Shown: positions 1 to 6,051 of the stretch, in pieces
Numbering within the stretch: position 1 is the stretch's first letter
Layout of the letters: the number at the start of each line of letters is the position of its first letter
Source of the DNA: JBFXAM01 sp050184295
GTDB lineage: Bacteria > Planctomycetota > Phycisphaerae > UBA1845 > Fen-1342
Length of the DNA: 16,426 nt
Assembly (NCBI GenBank): GCA_050184295.1
Contig: JBFXAM010000098.1
Coordinates: forward strand, 1-16,426
Direction: 5' to 3'
Notes under the pieces: model-generated
What the model saw: the letters and a program-made list of their open reading frames with translations, nothing else
Database searches by the model: none
Told to the model about the DNA's origin: nothing
Made by a program: the position numbers and the translations under genes

Positions 1-1
1 C

Positions 2-193
2 GACTTCATCAAGATCGACACGACCGTATACGGGCGCGAGTTGTGGCCTTGGGTATTCAACGTTGCGGACATGCTGCTGGTCGGCGGGGTCGCGATCCTG
101 GCGATTCAACTGCTGCGCGAGCGAAGCGCGCCGAGCGAATCGGCCGCGGCGGCCGCGACCGCCGGACCGGCGCCGCCGGGCGAAGGCGGCTGA
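2..193 (+). CDS. lspA: Lipoprotein signal peptidase (signal peptidase II), C-terminal fragment
   Basis: Only the last 63 codons are in the window; the 5' part lies upstream. LspA is an inner-membrane aspartyl protease that cuts the signal peptide from lipidated prolipoproteins. The fragment opens with DFIKID and then has WPWVFNVADMLLVGG. These match the two family motifs carrying the catalytic aspartates, (V)DFI and FNxAD, here 22 residues apart. A hydrophobic helix (MLLVGGVAILAIQLL) follows, as in the last transmembrane segment of LspA. The tail is low-complexity Ala/Pro/Gly, 20-25 residues, ending at TGA. It is a housekeeping gene and probably marks the ancestral chromosome left of the tRNA. 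Both motifs are seen directly; the activity is inferred from the family. Confidence 0.85.
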   Translation, partial: DFIKIDTTVYGRELWPWVFNVADMLLVGGVAILAIQLLRERSAPSESAAAAATAGPAPPGEGG

Positions 194-266
194 GCGGCGC
201 GGTCCGGGCGTCGAGCGCGCGGCCGCGTCCGGGCGGCGCGCCCGCCGCCGGGCGGCGCGGACGGAG

Positions 267-295
267 TTGACGCTGCCGCGCGGCGGGCGTAGTGT
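267..295 (+). promoter_or_regulatory. Sigma70-type promoter of the tRNA-Pro gene
   Basis: TTGACG at 267-272 matches the -35 box well. After a 17-bp spacer, TAGTGT at 290-295 is an acceptable -10 box. Transcription would start near 302, about 8 bases before the mature tRNA 5' end. The spacing and position fit a short pre-tRNA leader. The rest of 194-309 is GC-rich with no ORF I trust. Confidence 0.6.
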
Positions 296-309
296 GAGAT
301 GCGAGTATT

Positions 310-384
310 CGGGGCGTGGCGCAGCCTGGTTAGCGCGTCTGCATGGGGTGCAGAAGGTCGCTGGTTCGAATCCAGTCGCCCCGA
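310..384 (+). tRNA. tRNA-Pro, anticodon GGG
   Basis: A complete cloverleaf can be folded by eye. The acceptor stem CGGGGCG/CGCCCCG is perfect. U8, the D-arm GCGC...GCGC with loop AGCCTGGTTA, the anticodon arm TCTGC-ATGGGGT-GCAGA (anticodon GGG at the usual place), a 5-base variable loop AGGTC, and the T arm GCTGG-TTCGAAT-CCAGT all follow. The discriminator is A and CCA is not encoded. The gene reads CCC proline codons. Its 3' end is repeated twice downstream, which suggests it has served as an integration site. Confidence 0.95.
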
Positions 385-387
385 GTT
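375..387 (+). repeat. tRNA 3'-end direct repeat, copy 1 (in the intact tRNA; putative attL)
   Basis: GTCGCCCCGAGTT covers the 3' acceptor strand of tRNA-Pro, the discriminator base and the first three flanking bases. The same 13 bases recur at 3135-3147. A shorter match (AGTCGCCCCGA, then TTTT) is at 4110. Duplication of a tRNA 3' end is the usual scar of site-specific integration into a tRNA gene. Confidence 0.6.
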
Positions 388-391
388 TTCT

Positions 392-598
392 TCAAAAATG
401 AGCCAAGCGCGTGGCAGATCCGGCTGCCACGCGCGGGGTGCGAGGATGGTCGGCTTGGGCTGGTCCCGCCTCCTCCTGAGAGGTTTGGTCCGCGCCGGCC
501 CGGGGCTTGAGCTTGAGGTCCACGTACTCGTTGAAGGTAAGCCCGGTGTGCTCCATGATCGTCTCATATGCCGATGGCGTGAGATGCTGCCCACGCAT
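392..598 (-). CDS. Small ORF, probably a remnant of an unrecognised gene
   Basis: A 68-codon minus-strand ORF begins at the ATG at 598. Its first half reads like ordinary protein (YETIMEHTGLTFNEYVDLK), while the second half is Ala/Pro/Gln-rich and runs through the 407-434 hairpin. The same frame stays open upstream for about 19 codons with plausible composition (ARPALRIGPPAGKKW) but has no start codon there and ends at a TAG. This suggests a decayed internal fragment rather than an intact gene. I do not recognise a family. It sits at the tRNA-proximal edge of the first putative cassette, where an integrase would be expected, but nothing in it shows integrase motifs. Confidence 0.25.
   Translation of the reverse strand: MRGQHLTPSAYETIMEHTGLTFNEYVDLKLKPRAGADQTSQEEAGPAQADHPRTPRVAAGSATRLAHF
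407..434. terminator. Strong 11-bp hairpin downstream of tRNA-Pro
   Basis: GCGCGTGGCAG (407-417) and CTGCCACGCGC (424-434) pair perfectly around a 6-base loop. On the plus strand there is no T tract after it. On the minus strand a TTTTT run follows about 9 bases later (RC of 395-399). It could end minus-strand transcription of the small ORF at 392-598 or act as a barrier after the tRNA. Its function is uncertain. Confidence 0.4.
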
Positions 599-801
599 CC
601 ACTTCTTTCCCGCAGGAGGGCCGATTCGTAAAGCCGGCCGTGCGTAATTCCGTCCAACGCGCTAAGTTGCTACGATATCGCGTGTTGCCGTGTAATCGCC
701 TATCGCAGCTCACTTGCCCGGGCCGCGTTCGCGTTGCGGAGCACCGGCGCAGGTGAAAGTCAGTGCGGCGCGAGGCGCCATTGCGGCATGCCAGGGTATT
801 G

Positions 802-2250
802 ATGATTCTTGCGGACGCAATAAACCTGCCGCTCGTCGCCGGCCTCGGGCTGGTCACCGTCGGGCCCCTCACGCTGCTCGTCACCGCCATGGAGTCACTC
901 GTCTTCAAGTTTCACCTGAAGACCGGCTTTCGCCCCGTCTTCAAGCGCGTGCTCGTCGCCAACATCATCTCGACGCTGGCTGGCGGACTGCTCCTGATGT
1001 TCCAGGACGTGATCATCTACGTGACGGGCATCCGGGAGTCCATCCCGGCCTTTGTCCGGGGCTATCAGTGGGTCGGGCCCGTGCTGGTCGCCGGCTACTT
1101 CTTTAAATCGGTGTTGGTGGAGGGCTTCTGGCTGACCCGCCGGCGCTTCCTGGAGCGCATCGAGCGCCCGATGAGCGGTGCGCTTCGTACGGTCCTGTTG
1201 GCTAATGTGTTTAGCTACCTCATCGTCGGTCCACTGTTTTACATCACAACGCGACCGCACTTCGCCGGGCTGGACACGACCTTCGACACGGGCTGGACGG
1301 CGAATCCGAACCTGGTCGTCTACTACATCGATCAGAATGATGCTTTCGTGAAACGGATGCGACTCGGGACCGCCGAGGTGGAAACACTTATCCCGCATCC
1401 AGCCTGGGCCTTTCTCATCAGCGACGACGAGTCGACATTCGCGTATGTCGGAACGGATGGGAGTCTCTACGCATACCAGGTGGGAGGCGGCAAGCCAGTT
1501 CTTGTTCGGGACACGCGCAGAGGCTGCTTCCTCACCACCGTGAGCATCGCACCCAACAACCAGCGAATCGCGTACATTGAGCCGCCGGCGGGCGTAGACT
1601 GGCCGTACGACCAAGGAACCGAAGAATCGCTGAAGGTCATGGAACTCGGAAGCCACGAAGTCGTCGAGGTCGGCAAGCTACGTGCAGAGGATTGGGGACC
1701 GCCCATCGCGTGGTCCGCGAATGGCAGCGAAATCTACGCACTGCGCGTCGATCGCAGATACGACGTTGACCGCGGGCGAGTTGAGTCGGAGACAAGAACC
1801 GTGTACGTCTTCAGCAGCGAGCCGCCGTATGGGCTCCGTGAGAAGCGGACCGATCCACCAACTCAATCGGAAATCGTCGTGAACTACGGTCGACTTGGCG
1901 GCAACACGGCATACGTGGGTGGTCGACCAATGATGCTGCCGAAACGGCGGTTTCGTGCGGCCGGATACGACATCGAGGTGTGGCCATATCTCGGTAGCGG
2001 AGTTCGAGTGGAGAGAGAGGGCAAGGTGGCTCTGCAACTGCAGAACGAATATGGGCTCTTGAACCTCAGCCTGCCGCCAATTCAGGGGGCAGCATCGCTG
2101 CCGAACGGGGACGAACTCCTGTTGGAATGGTGGGGTCAGACGTATCTGCTCAGCCTACCGAAGCGGCGGCTCGGGCTGGCTGCGAGGGGCGATCAGTTTG
2201 CGCTCCGAGCACCAGAATACCGTGTGTCGTTTGAGTCTGAGGAGCAATAG
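802..2250 (+). CDS. Membrane protein with four N-terminal helices and a beta-propeller-like C-terminal domain
   Basis: 482 residues. I chose the ATG at 802 because AGGG lies 5 bases upstream; an earlier in-frame ATG at 763 has no good ribosome site. Hydrophobic segments lie near residues 8-33, 50-67, 90-111 and 130-148, with Arg-rich loops between. From about residue 165 the protein is soluble and beta-rich with repeated blades of the type AFLISDDESTFAYVGTDGSL and TTVSIAPNNQRIAYIEP. These resemble TolB/WD40-like propeller repeats. Architecture suggests a membrane-tethered sensor or scaffold, but no catalytic motif is visible. The next gene follows 14 bp downstream, so the two are probably co-transcribed. 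The pair forms the cargo of the first tRNA-bounded cassette. Possible promoter elements (TTGCTA at 666, TGTAAT at 691) have a poor 19-bp spacer. Function unknown. Confidence 0.75.
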   Translation: MILADAINLPLVAGLGLVTVGPLTLLVTAMESLVFKFHLKTGFRPVFKRVLVANIISTLAGGLLLMFQDVIIYVTGIRESIPAFVRGYQWVGPVLVAGYFFKSVLVEGFWLTRRRFLERIERPMSGALRTVLLANVFSYLIVGPLFYITTRPHFAGLDTTFDTGWTANPNLVVYYIDQNDAFVKRMRLGTAEVETLIPHPAWAFLISDDESTFAYVGTDGSLYAYQVGGGKPVLVRDTRRGCFLTTVSIAPNNQRIAYIEPPAGVDWPYDQGTEESLKVMELGSHEVVEVGKLRAEDWGPPIAWSANGSEIYALRVDRRYDVDRGRVESETRTVYVFSSEPPYGLREKRTDPPTQSEIVVNYGRLGGNTAYVGGRPMMLPKRRFRAAGYDIEVWPYLGSGVRVEREGKVALQLQNEYGLLNLSLPPIQGAASLPNGDELLLEWWGQTYLLSLPKRRLGLAARGDQFALRAPEYRVSFESEEQ

Positions 2251-2264
2251 ACGGGACCACGAAA

Positions 2265-2978
2265 TTGATCGACCGCGACGCGCGCGACTGCTTAGCCACA
2301 TTGATCGAGTCCTATTTGGACGAACAGATTGCGGCGTTCGAGTTCGATGAGAAGATTCAGGATGTTGCGGGAAAATCGGATGACGAAGCGGTGCGCCATA
2401 TTGCGCAGGCACTCTGGTTCTACTACGACGACTGCAAGGATCACACGGTCGTGCTGTCGAAGCAGCAGTGGGACTACTTCCAGCGGCTCGTGCTGCTGCT
2501 GCGATCGGACGCGGAATTCCAGGTCGACCGGCTTCGGATCTGGTCATGGCGTCACGCGGTGGCCGCGATCGGCTTGGCAGGTTTCGTTTTTGCGGCAGCA
2601 CGGCTCGGTTTCGGCGGGCACTTGTTCATTGTGGCGATGCTATTCGGGCTGCTGTCGATGCTGATCGCCTGGTCGCGACCAAACCCATCGAAAGTCCATC
2701 CCGATGAGTGGATGAGGCTGAGTCCGTTTGGATCGTTTATGGATATGCTCGCCGTTCGACGTCGTGTTGCCAGCTTCCACAAGAGAAGGTACCCGCACGA
2801 ACTGGCGGGAAAGCGTATTCGTAGTCCGCTCATGGACCGAGCTATCTGGCTCCAATCGTACTGCCTTTGGCTTCTATTCTCTCCCGTCGCGCTGCTCATC
2901 CAATCCCTGCCGGATTGCGAGGAACGCACGAGGGCCCTTGCGCCAAACGTCGTTCTCGCCAATCGCCGAGCTGTGTGA
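2265..2978 (+). CDS. Hypothetical membrane protein
   Basis: 237 residues from a TTG start at 2265, 14 bp after the previous stop, with GGGA about 10 bases upstream; no ATG or GTG competes near the N-terminus. Residues 1-90 are soluble and acidic, with YLDEQIAAFEFDEKI and ALWFYYDDCKDHTVVLSK. I recall this kind of N-terminus (DD..DH..sk..WdyfqRl) from uncharacterised planctomycete proteins, but cannot name a family. Two adjacent hydrophobic helices lie at about 98-136 and one more at about 193-215 near the C-terminus. No enzyme motif is seen. It is likely translationally coupled to the propeller-domain gene and may act with it at the membrane. Confidence 0.7.
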   Translation: MIDRDARDCLATLIESYLDEQIAAFEFDEKIQDVAGKSDDEAVRHIAQALWFYYDDCKDHTVVLSKQQWDYFQRLVLLLRSDAEFQVDRLRIWSWRHAVAAIGLAGFVFAAARLGFGGHLFIVAMLFGLLSMLIAWSRPNPSKVHPDEWMRLSPFGSFMDMLAVRRRVASFHKRRYPHELAGKRIRSPLMDRAIWLQSYCLWLLFSPVALLIQSLPDCEERTRALAPNVVLANRRAV

Positions 2979-3134
2979 ACTCGTAGCAGTCAAGACAGCG
3001 GTCCATCGCCCGCCGCGTCCTCAATACCTCCCGGCCCCCAGCGGAACGCGAACACCGGCGGTCTGGGCACCGCCGGGGCCGCCTTCGGGCCGCGTTTGGA
3101 CGCCGCCGGGCGGGGTGGTTTACTATCAACGCTT

Positions 3135-3147
3135 GTCGCCCCGAGTT
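3135..3147 (+). repeat. tRNA 3'-end direct repeat, copy 2 (putative att site between the two cassettes)
   Basis: GTCGCCCCGAGTT is identical over 13 bases to 375-387 of tRNA-Pro and its flank. No cloverleaf can be built with the sequence upstream, so this is only a 3' end. A terminator hairpin starts 14 bases later, as would be expected downstream of a real tRNA. Confidence 0.6.
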
Positions 3148-3160
3148 GCATCAAGGAACG

Positions 3161-3195
3161 GCCCTCTGGCAAAAGCCGGAGGGCTTTCTTGTTGC
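3161..3195 (+). terminator. Intrinsic terminator following tRNA-end copy 2
   Basis: GCCCTCTGGC (3161-3170) pairs with GCCGGAGGGC (3175-3184) across an AAAA loop, with one T-G wobble, and is followed by TTTCTTGTT. This is a textbook rho-independent terminator on the plus strand. It ends transcription from the 802-2978 gene pair and may be the displaced terminator of tRNA-Pro. The rest of 2979-3290 is GC-rich and I see no gene in it. Confidence 0.75.
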
Positions 3196-3290
3196 CAGTC
3201 GAAGAGTTACGATTCTCGGCATGCCGCGACCGTTTCAATAAGCGCGGAGAGGCGACTGCACTGGAAAAACGGCGGCGCTCGGGGCATGCA

Positions 3291-3995
3291 ATGGCAGCCA
3301 ACAGACCCGATCGACGCGACGAATTCGGCACACAGGACAAGGACGTGCTGGCCCGTCGGGTCGGCATGAGGTGCTCCAACCCGAAATGTCGCCAACCCAC
3401 GAGCGGCCCTCAGGACGATCCGCGCAAGGCCGTCAACATCGGCGTGGCGGCGCACATCGCGGCTGCGGCGTCGGGGGGACCTCGATACGACGCGAAGATG
3501 ACTTCCGAGGAGCGCGCGAATATCGACAACGCGATCTGGCTGTGCCAGAACTGCGCTAAACTCGTCGACAACGATCCAAAGCTGTACACGGTCGATTTGC
3601 TCCGGCGGTGGAAGCAGCGTTCGGAGCACGCGGCGCGCCTTGATGTTGAGTTGCCCGGCGGTGCCGAGGCCGATTCGGGCGTTTTCAGCCCTGCGGAATG
3701 CGCCCAGCTCCTCCGCCTGGATGAGCAAACGGTCGTAAGTCTGTTGGAGTCTGGCGAGATCAGGGGGCTTACGGTAGCTGGGCGATGGTGTGTGACCATC
3801 GCGCAAGTGGTGGACTTCCTGAACGAGCGGAGCAAAGCAACGGCCATGGTCGTCTTCGTCAGACAAATCAGTGACCCCAAGCTCTGGTCCCGGGAACTGC
3901 GCCAGAACCCTCAGTTCATGAAGCAGATCGAGCAGGTGGCCTACGACGCAGGCACTTTCGGTAGGTTCCTCCAGGAATGCTTGGCGAGCTCGTAG
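3291..3995 (+). CDS. HNH endonuclease-like protein fused to an excisionase-type helix-turn-helix
   Basis: 234 residues, starting at ATG 3291; the frame is open further upstream, but that stretch contains the tRNA-end repeat and a terminator, so it is not coding. The N-terminal domain has C28/C33, the AAHI motif with H55, GGPRY at 62-66, N80 and the pair C85/C88 (IWLCQNC). This is the arrangement of a zinc-supported HNH (beta-beta-alpha-metal) nuclease found in many uncharacterised and some anti-phage effector proteins. Residues about 132-178 (SPAECAQLLRLDEQTVVSLL then GRW and VVDFLNE) match a MerR/excisionase-type HTH_17 domain. The last 50 residues are helical and unassigned. It is the only gene in the second tRNA-bounded cassette. 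It could be a stand-alone defence nuclease or a regulator of element movement. The domain calls are fairly firm; the role is inference. Confidence 0.8.
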   Translation: MAANRPDRRDEFGTQDKDVLARRVGMRCSNPKCRQPTSGPQDDPRKAVNIGVAAHIAAAASGGPRYDAKMTSEERANIDNAIWLCQNCAKLVDNDPKLYTVDLLRRWKQRSEHAARLDVELPGGAEADSGVFSPAECAQLLRLDEQTVVSLLESGEIRGLTVAGRWCVTIAQVVDFLNERSKATAMVVFVRQISDPKLWSRELRQNPQFMKQIEQVAYDAGTFGRFLQECLASS

Positions 3996-4109
3996 AGGGG
4001 ACTGCTCCTGCCCTCGCGGTCTTCCTCTGGATGGCGCTGCGCGGGAGGTTCACGGCTACATCCGCGGCCTCCGCGACGAACGGGCGTAAGACCGTTTCCA
4101 TACCAGGCG

Positions 4110-4120
4110 AGTCGCCCCGA
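4110..4120 (+). repeat. tRNA 3'-end direct repeat, copy 3 (putative outer attR)
   Basis: AGTCGCCCCGA matches 374-384 of tRNA-Pro exactly and is followed by TTTT, as a close variant of the tRNA flank (GTTTT). A terminator hairpin begins 12 bases later. It lies 115 bp after the HNH gene and would be the outer end of the stacked cassettes. Confidence 0.5.
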
Positions 4121-4132
4121 TTTTGTTTACCC

Positions 4133-4164
4133 GCGACCGTCCTTTGGGGCGGTCGTGTTGTTTC
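4133..4164 (+). terminator. Intrinsic terminator following tRNA-end copy 3
   Basis: CGACCGTCC (4134-4142) pairs with GGGCGGTCG (4147-4155) across TTTG, with one T-G wobble and an extra G-T closing pair, then GTTGTTT. It would terminate the HNH gene and has the same layout as the hairpin after copy 2. A run of nine G follows at 4167-4175. Confidence 0.65.
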
Positions 4165-4186
4165 CAGGGGGGGGGCGGGCACCAGG

Positions 4187-4352
4187 GTTCAGGCGCATCT
4201 CGCCGCGCCGCTGTGACGGCCAGACGATGACTCGATCGACGTACGTTTTGATCAAGTCGCGGGCACCGTCGGTTCGCGTCCCGGCTATCGCGGCCTGAAG
4301 CCCGGCGCGTTGGGCGCGGGCCGGTTTCCGCAACCCATCCACGTTGCACGCG
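4187..4352 (-). pseudogene. Possible serine-recombinase C-terminal remnant
   Basis: The minus-strand frame reads, in order, CNVDGLRKPARAQRAGLQAA, then GARDLIKTYVDRVIVWPSQ and RRGEMRLNP. The coiled-coil-like stretch followed by a (L/I)(I/V)..(Y/F)V(D/E)R(V/I).V strand pair resembles the C-terminal end of large serine recombinases. No catalytic N-terminal domain is present and the surrounding sequence is low-complexity, so at best this is a decayed 3' fragment. Its location right beside the outer tRNA-end repeat makes a former integrase plausible. The similarity is by eye only and may be coincidental. Confidence 0.3.
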
Positions 4353-4406
4353 TCGCTGGAGCGCTGTTGCAGGAAGCCTGGTAGGGTGGCGGTCGATGTG
4401 TGCCGC

Positions 4407-4838
4407 TCAGGCGGAGCCCTGTTTGATCGACGCGCCGGCAGCGAATCGCGGTGCGTCACGCTGCCCGCGAACGCGACCCGCATCGTCCGGGCAGCACGCC
4501 TCGATGGCGTCGGCCAACGCACGCAGACTGCGCGCGACTTCCGCATAGCGCACGGAACAGAACATCTGCCGCCCCTGCTTGCGGACAGTGACGATGCCGG
4601 CGTCGCGCAGGATGCCCAGGTGACGCGACACGACGGACAAGTCGACCGAGCTATCCTCGGCTGCCTGCGTAACGGTTTGCGGGCCGCAACACTGGGCCAA
4701 CCGAATCAGGATGTGAATGCGCGTCGGGTCGCCGAGTGCTCGAAACAGGCGCGGGTCGATCGTGGATTCCAACGTCGGACAACACGCCGCCCGTTTGCGG
4801 GGAGCGACCTTTCGCCGCCTGCGTACTTGCACGCTCAT
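4407..4838 (-). CDS. arsR: ArsR/SmtB-family arsenic-responsive repressor
   Basis: 143 residues from ATG 4838. Residues about 28-100 form a winged helix-turn-helix: RLFRALGDPTRIHILIRLA, a recognition helix in SVDLSVVSRHLGILRDAGIV, and the wing VRKQGRQMFCSVRY. Cysteine pairs are unusually frequent: C19C20 at the N-terminus, C50C51 after the first core helix, and CC in IEACCPDD near the C-terminus. These are candidate As(III) ligands, although the classical CVC motif of the R773-type ArsR is absent. The gene is divergent from arsC, and its start codon lies inside the arsC promoter, so it probably represses both genes. The ~20 residues at the extreme C-terminus are low-complexity. Confidence 0.85.
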   Translation of the reverse strand: MSVQVRRRRKVAPRKRAACCPTLESTIDPRLFRALGDPTRIHILIRLAQCCGPQTVTQAAEDSSVDLSVVSRHLGILRDAGIVTVRKQGRQMFCSVRYAEVARSLRALADAIEACCPDDAGRVRGQRDAPRFAAGASIKQGSA

Positions 4839-4854
4839 GCAATAATGCTATAAT
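4827..4854 (+). promoter_or_regulatory. arsC promoter overlapping the arsR start
   Basis: TTGCAC at 4827-4832 and a perfect TATAAT at 4849-4854 are separated by 16 bp and point toward arsC. The arsR start codon (4836-4838, minus strand) is within the spacer, so RNA polymerase at this promoter and arsR translation initiation share DNA. This AT-rich patch is the natural place for an ArsR operator, though I see only a poor dyad. Confidence 0.65.
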
Positions 4855-4953
4855 TCGGGCGAGCGGCTGTCAAGGTGTGCCCAGCGAGCGTTGGGCGCGC
4901 GGCTCGCCGCTCGGCTGTGCGCTCGGCTGGCCGCTCGGAGAGGCTTGCCAGGC

Positions 4954-5388
4954 ATGACGGATCGCAAACTGCGCGTGCTTTTCCTCTGCACCGGAAACTC
5001 CTGTCGCAGCCAAATGGCAGAAGGGTGGGCGAAGCACCTGAAAGCGGCGGAGATCGAGGCGTACTCCGCCGGCACCCAGCCGCAGGCGCTGAACCCGTTG
5101 GCGGTGAAGGTGATGGCCGAATCGGGCGTGGACATCCGCGGGCACCGTTCCAAGACCGTGCAGGCGCTGGGCGATCTCGCGTTCGACTACGTCGTCACGG
5201 TCTGCGGACACGCGAACGAGACCTGCCCCGTGTTTCCGGGCCAGACGCGCGTCGTGCATGTCGGTTTTGACGACCCGCCGAAACTGGCCGCGGGCGCCGC
5301 GAACGAAGCGGAGGCGCTCTCGCATTATCGGCGCGTGCGCGACGAAATCCGCGCTTTCGTCGAAAAGCTCCCGCAAGCGCTCGGATGA
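4954..5388 (+). CDS. arsC: Thioredoxin-coupled arsenate reductase, low-molecular-weight phosphatase fold
   Basis: 144 residues from ATG 4954, about the usual length. It reduces arsenate to arsenite in the cytoplasm. The P-loop CTGNSCR gives CX5R with nucleophile C12 and R18; the resolving pair C84 and C91 lies in VTVCGHANETCP, with the same spacing as C82/C89 of the staphylococcal pI258 enzyme. DDPP is present, as in LMW phosphatases and this ArsC class. GGAGAGG is upstream but rather far (about 11 bases), so the start is likely though not certain. Arsenite made here would be exported by the ACR3 pump encoded 5 kb away. Transcription is from the promoter at 4827-4854. Confidence 0.93.
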   Translation: MTDRKLRVLFLCTGNSCRSQMAEGWAKHLKAAEIEAYSAGTQPQALNPLAVKVMAESGVDIRGHRSKTVQALGDLAFDYVVTVCGHANETCPVFPGQTRVVHVGFDDPPKLAAGAANEAEALSHYRRVRDEIRAFVEKLPQALG

Positions 5389-5436
5389 CGTGCGTCCTTT
5401 CCCGCGGACGAGCGTCTCGATCGGCGAAAGGCCACG

Positions 5437-6030
5437 GTGGCCCGAGGCTCGTATGGCGATGACGAGATGCTCGCGCGCGATCCGGACACGTGTGATCGAT
5501 GTACCGGAACGGACGGTGCGATTGAAGCGGCTGCGGCCGCGTTGCGGCCGGCACGCGCAGCAGGTTTGCCACGCTCGCGACGTCGCGTGGATCGAGCCAC
5601 CGCGGTTCTCTCCAAGAGATGGACCCACTTCACCAGCGAGGTGCAGGCGGCGTGGCATCTCGTGCGGAACTGGCTCACGAAACGCTGGATCGACGTGATG
5701 AACCTCTTCGGCGACCTCACCGACGAGCACGCTGCGGCCGCCAAGCAGATGGCTGATCAGGACTTTAAAGATACCGCCGCGGGCGCGACTCCGCCGATCC
5801 GCGAAATGCTGGAGAAGGCGGCCGCCGCGGGCGTCGCGCCCCCCAGGGAGATGGTCTTCCCGAATCCCCGGCTGCCGCGCGAGCAGCAGCAGGAGCAGGC
5901 GACGCGCGACACCGAGATCGATCCCGCGAAGTACTACCCGCCCGATGTGGCCCGCGAGCTGCTGACGCAATGGCCGAAGGATTTTAGAATCGACCTCGGG
6001 AAGATGCTCGGCCAGCCGCCGAAGCCGTAG
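5437..6030 (+). CDS. Hypothetical protein, possibly 5'-truncated
   Basis: The open frame is 197 codons. The first 55-60 codons are Arg/Ala-rich and not protein-like. From about 5620 the sequence becomes convincing: HFTSEVQAAWHLVRNWLTKR, then WIDVMNLFGDLTDEHAAAAK, and a Pro-rich C-terminal half with KYYPPDVARELLTQWPKDF. The real gene may start at the GTG near 5641 (VQAAWH) or the ATG near 5698, or it may be the tail of a disrupted gene. There is no membrane segment and no family that I recognise. It follows arsC by 48 bp but nothing links it to arsenic. It converges with the minus-strand operon that ends at 6052. Confidence 0.4.
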   Translation: MARGSYGDDEMLARDPDTCDRCTGTDGAIEAAAAALRPARAAGLPRSRRRVDRATAVLSKRWTHFTSEVQAAWHLVRNWLTKRWIDVMNLFGDLTDEHAAAAKQMADQDFKDTAAGATPPIREMLEKAAAAGVAPPREMVFPNPRLPREQQQEQATRDTEIDPAKYYPPDVARELLTQWPKDFRIDLGKMLGQPPKP

Positions 6031-6051
6031 GGCGAGTGAGCCTGGTGCAGG

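Noticed and set aside
63..401. Plus-strand ORFs running through lspA and the tRNA
   Set aside because: Out of frame with lspA and passing through the tRNA; composition is Arg/Ala only, as expected from GC-rich shadow frames.
106..657. Minus-strand ORF of 183 codons containing RLDSNQRPSAPHAD
   Set aside because: It is the antisense of tRNA-Pro; the DSNQRPSAP-type string is a well-known false-ORF product of tRNA genes.
3060..3147. A second full tRNA ending at 3143
   Set aside because: Only the 3' acceptor strand is repeated; no D, anticodon or T arm can be formed upstream.
4870..5970. 366-codon minus-strand ORF
   Set aside because: Antisense of arsC and of the following gene, with Arg/His-rich composition and no recognisable domain.
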